Positions 61,279-64,000 of a DNA stretch of 64,000 nt are shown in pieces. Each line of letters opens with the position of its first letter. The first letter of the stretch is position 1. The stretch is from Zygaena filipendulae (Eukaryota > Arthropoda > Insecta > Lepidoptera > Zygaenidae). Under the pieces are notes generated by a model. The model was given only the letters and a program-made list of their open reading frames with translations. It searched no databases and had not been told where the DNA came from. The stretch lies in the NCBI GenBank assembly GCA_907165275.2, contig OU015659.1:8598501-8662500 (forward strand). The letters run 5' to 3'. A program made the translations under genes and the position numbers.

Positions 61279-63270
61279 ATGAAGAAACAGTTTTATAAGG
61301 TGAAGCAGCTGGCTGATCAGACATTTTCAAGGTACCCCTGTTATTCATTTTTATCATCTAGATTTATCTGATAAGATTTCTCTGTTTCTTCATTATGAAG
61401 ATTAAGTTGATTTTTATGCCTATATATCTATTTTTAAATCACGAAATCCTTAGTTTACTGGTTTAGTATTAACAAAATTGTTATTGAATGTATATCATAA
61501 AATTATATTCAGATCGGGAAAGGGTGAAGCCTTAACTGACGAGTTGCAATCAGCAGACAAAAAGGTGGAACATCTCCGAAATGCTCTCCAGGTGATAAGC
61601 AAGCGATTATCCACATGTGCTGGAAATACCCAAGGACAAGATCCCGCAGCTCGTGAGAAAAGGCTTAAAAAACTTCCAGAGTACTTGTTGGGTCTTTCTA
61701 TGTGTGAAGCCAGCAACTTTGATGATGAAGACAGTATATTGAAATTCATATTATTTGAATGTGGTAAGTTTTATTTACCATCCTACTAATATTATATACC
61801 CGAAAGTTTGTAAGTATGTATGGATGGATGGATGGATGTTTGTTACTCTTTCACGCAAAAATTATTGAATGGATTTAAATGAAACTTTACAATAATATAG
61901 CTTATACATCAGATTAACACATAGGGTACTTTTTATCCTGGAATTCCCACGGGAACTCTGAAATTAATGTGGGTGAAACCGCAGGGCACAACTACTATAT
62001 TATAACAATATTATAACATTAAAGATACTAGCTGTTCCCTATGGTTTCACCTGCATTAATTTTGGAGATCCCATAGGGATTTTGGGGTAAAACGTACCCT
62101 ATGTCCTTCTCTGACAATATGTATGTAGTAAGGATTAGCTTATACATATTTTATAGAATTTATTATTTTATTATAATTTGTATCCTTTAACTTTACTTTT
62201 ATTTTTATATAATCACATAAAACCTAGAGATAAGTAGGTTCAGTTATGTTAGTTTAGTCTTATCATATTTTACAAATTGAATCTATGTAAGTATATAAAA
62301 ATGAATCCCTATTTCACTTGGTCATGTCATCACATTGTAGGGAAAAAAGTTTGGAGTTTGTATGGGAATTCCGAAACTCATGCGCATGGAACCACGGGGG
62401 ACACAGCTAGTTAATTATAAATATTACTACCCTAACCAAGAGTCTACTTGTCTAACTCCAACCTACAGTAAGGTCTAGTCAAAGGTCAGAGGACTCTCCA
62501 TTACCTTACTATGACTAACTTCATATCACCTTATTTTTTTGTACTTGATATCTTGTTCCTTAAGTCACTTAAGGTTTCATTGAGATCTAGATCTTTTGGA
62601 GTGCAAAATTTAACTTAAGTATTTTTGGGATAGGTAAACAGGAAAAAATTCTTGCTAATGAAATAGCAGAGCATGAGCTAAAAGTGGAGCAGCTGGTGTG
62701 TAGCCCTTTGTCGACCATTATCGACCAGGACCTACCTGCCATCATGAAAGCAAAGAAATACCTCAGCCGACTGATAAGTGAAAAAGAATCTGCTGCCAAC
62801 AAGTGTAGTGTGAGCATTTTATAGAGTTCCTTTATTTACTTGGATAATTTGCCTTGCTAGATTATACATAGAGTTTTATGTCTACCTAAACTAATTAATT
62901 TTAATGTATCCAAAAATAATTGTGTTGTAAATAGAAAAAGCATGAGTTTAATACAGATCGGTTGGTTGTGGTTATGATATATGAATTTCCTATAGATTTT
63001 TACAGAGATTTTTTTCATATTCCTAGTATTTAGAACGGCAAAAAGAGGAAAATCCGACGAAATTAAGTGCAGCGCGTGAGGAATTGGAAGAGGCCGGGTC
63101 GCGCGTGGAGGCGGCGCGGGACGCCCTCGCCGCCGACATGTTCGCTCTGGTCGCCAAGGAGGCACAGCTGGCCCACACTCTGTTGCAATACGTCAAACTG
63201 CAGAGGGCCTACCATGAGTCTGCGCTGCATTCATTGCAGGACACCGTGCCAGAGCTGGAGAGGTTCATAA
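61279..63270 (+). CDS. RhoGAP92B: RhoGAP92B / ARHGAP17-44 type protein, N-terminal BAR part (runs off the window)
   Basis: Four exons: 61279-61331, 61513-61763, 62634-62809 and 63027-63270, with consistent phases (2, 1, 0, 1). The 241 residues start MKKQFYKVKQLADQTFS, nearly the start of vertebrate ARHGAP17 (Nadrin/RICH1). They continue through KKLPEYLLGLSMCEAS, LANEIAEHELKVEQLVCSPL and REELEEAGSRVEAARDALAA to YHESALHSLQDTVPELERF. This is a BAR domain: long amphipathic helices that dimerise and sense curved membrane. The RhoGAP domain, which inactivates Rac/Cdc42, should lie on exons beyond 64000. In flies the protein acts at synapses and epithelia. Introns 2-4 carry moth-type repeats. Confidence 0.85.
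61790..62000 (-). mobile_element. Moth-type non-LTR tail in RhoGAP intron 2
   Basis: Reversed: TGTTTGTTACTCTTTCACGC through GGTGAAACCGCAGGGCACAA. Further scraps follow at about 62028-62120 (plus orientation) and 62340-62410 (reversed). Confidence 0.5.
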
Positions 63271-63289
63271 GTATGTTGTTTTTTTTATT

Positions 63290-63620
63290 GTCATAGGGGG
63301 CAAACGGGCAAGTGGTATACCTGATGGTAAGTGATTACCGCCGCACATAGACATCTGCAACACCAGATGGCTTGCAGGTGCGTTGCCGACCTGGAATAGG
63401 GATGGGATTTATAAAGTGATCGTAGGTGGAACGGCAACGCCGCGATTCAACGTCTCGATAGTCTCGAACGCGCGCGCGGTTATTGGAGTCGAGCTTCTTG
63501 AATGCCACGTGCAGTAAAATGAACTCAGCTAGATCGGAAATGTTCAGTTGTCTGAGATTAGACACGGCCGAGCCGAACCTTTCTAGAAAGAGGTCGGCTA
63601 ACCTTTCTAGAGAGGCTATG
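63290..63620 (+). mobile_element. Moth dispersed repeat with CACCGCCGC-type core in RhoGAP intron 4
   Basis: ACCTGATGGTAAGTGATTAC, CCGCCGCACATAGACATCTG and GGTGCGTTGCCGACC form a block widely seen in lepidopteran DNA. A second block with TTTCTAGAAAGAGG and TTTCTAGAGAGGC follows. The 76-codon minus-strand frame here has no known domain. Confidence 0.45.
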
Positions 63621-63833
63621 CCGGCGCAGACAGCAAAGGTGCGACCGGATAGTTGTTAAATGTAGATGTTCATAAATATTAATTTTTCTCATAAAAATAG
63701 TTATCCTCTGGTTTTGGAATTGATTAAATTATACTCTACACTCAAATGCCTCATCCAACTGCAAGTCTTGGGGCAATATCCCCATTCACCAGGCCACGGT
63801 AAAAAATTGCTAGTGTGCCAAGTTTGCGTGGAT

Positions 63834-64000
63834 CAGCGACCACACAGCCCAATAGACGCCTCATACAAGGCGAACGCTTTCAGTCAACACATTAGACAAA
63901 TACGTCTTATTAAAAAAAAAACGAACGCGCGATCTTCACATGGATCAAGCAAAGCTTGACAAACTATTTTTTGGGTTTTATTTTAACTTTCTAAATCAGA
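63834..64000 (+). mobile_element. Left end of a second P-like element (runs off the window)
   Basis: The first ~55 bases (CAGCGACCACACAGCCCAAT onward) match the left end of the P-type MITE at 58486 with a few changes. They start after GCGTGGAT, the presumed target duplication. The right end lies beyond the window, so neither size nor coding content can be judged. Confidence 0.5.

Noticed and set aside
61478..61512. Extension of the RhoGAP exon 2 frame upstream to a methionine-like start
   Set aside because: This stretch is intron; a TATATTCAG acceptor at 61512 and the exon at 61279-61331 give the family's conserved N-terminus.
1..64000. CRISPR arrays, operons or bacterial features
   Set aside because: No regularly spaced direct repeats of that kind; introns, SINEs and MITEs show a eukaryotic chromosome.

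Overview
The window looks like nuclear DNA of a lepidopteran, most likely a moth. It is AT-rich, has GT-AG introns of up to about 12 kb, is peppered with GTAGGTA/TACCTAC words, and is crowded with the dispersed repeats usual in moth genomes (tails with CCGCGGTTTCACCCGCG, MITEs, a tRNA-like SINE). No species can be named from sequence alone.

Host genes, left to right. (1) 8154-8251 (-): first exon of a small secreted protein; its later exons were not found. (2) 12265-13050 (+): two-exon, 111-residue secreted protein with ten cysteines, resembling TIL-type protease inhibitors. (3) 14025-14805 (+): two-exon TMEM70 homologue, a mitochondrial inner-membrane assembly factor. (4) 17305-45312 (-): complete eight-exon MFSD11 (UNC93-like) gene of 452 codons spread over 28 kb; its introns hold much of the mobile DNA. 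(5) 60095-60612 (-): two exons coding most of a THAP zinc finger. (6) 61279-63270 (+): first four exons of the RhoGAP92B/ARHGAP17/ARHGAP44 type (BAR domain), running off the right edge. These genes are neighbours with no visible functional link.

The most unusual region is 45892-58054, directly upstream of MFSD11. A 0.6-kb TA-flanked MITE (two ordinary copies lie at 11102 and 41715) has been split by two near-identical ~2.3-kb elements in opposite orientation, each flanked by TAAA/TTTA, with only 93 bp between them. The result is a giant inverted repeat. The left copy later received a non-LTR retrotransposon tail. The right copy received a Gypsy-type LTR retrotransposon (two identical 160-bp LTRs, target duplication ATCAT), and that was then broken by a Tc1/mariner-type element carrying an open 338-codon transposase.

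Just right of this (58486-59095) is a P-element-superfamily MITE with 31-bp terminal repeats, an 8-bp target duplication and a leftover THAP-type first exon. A related end appears at 63834. Other mobile DNA includes a non-autonomous LTR element (22058-24132), hAT relics and MITEs, a Jockey-like LINE tail, several foldback MITEs, a perfect 43-bp-arm hairpin (43585) and a 1.5-kb element full of CTCGAGCGCGTCAGAT motifs (28138-29607).
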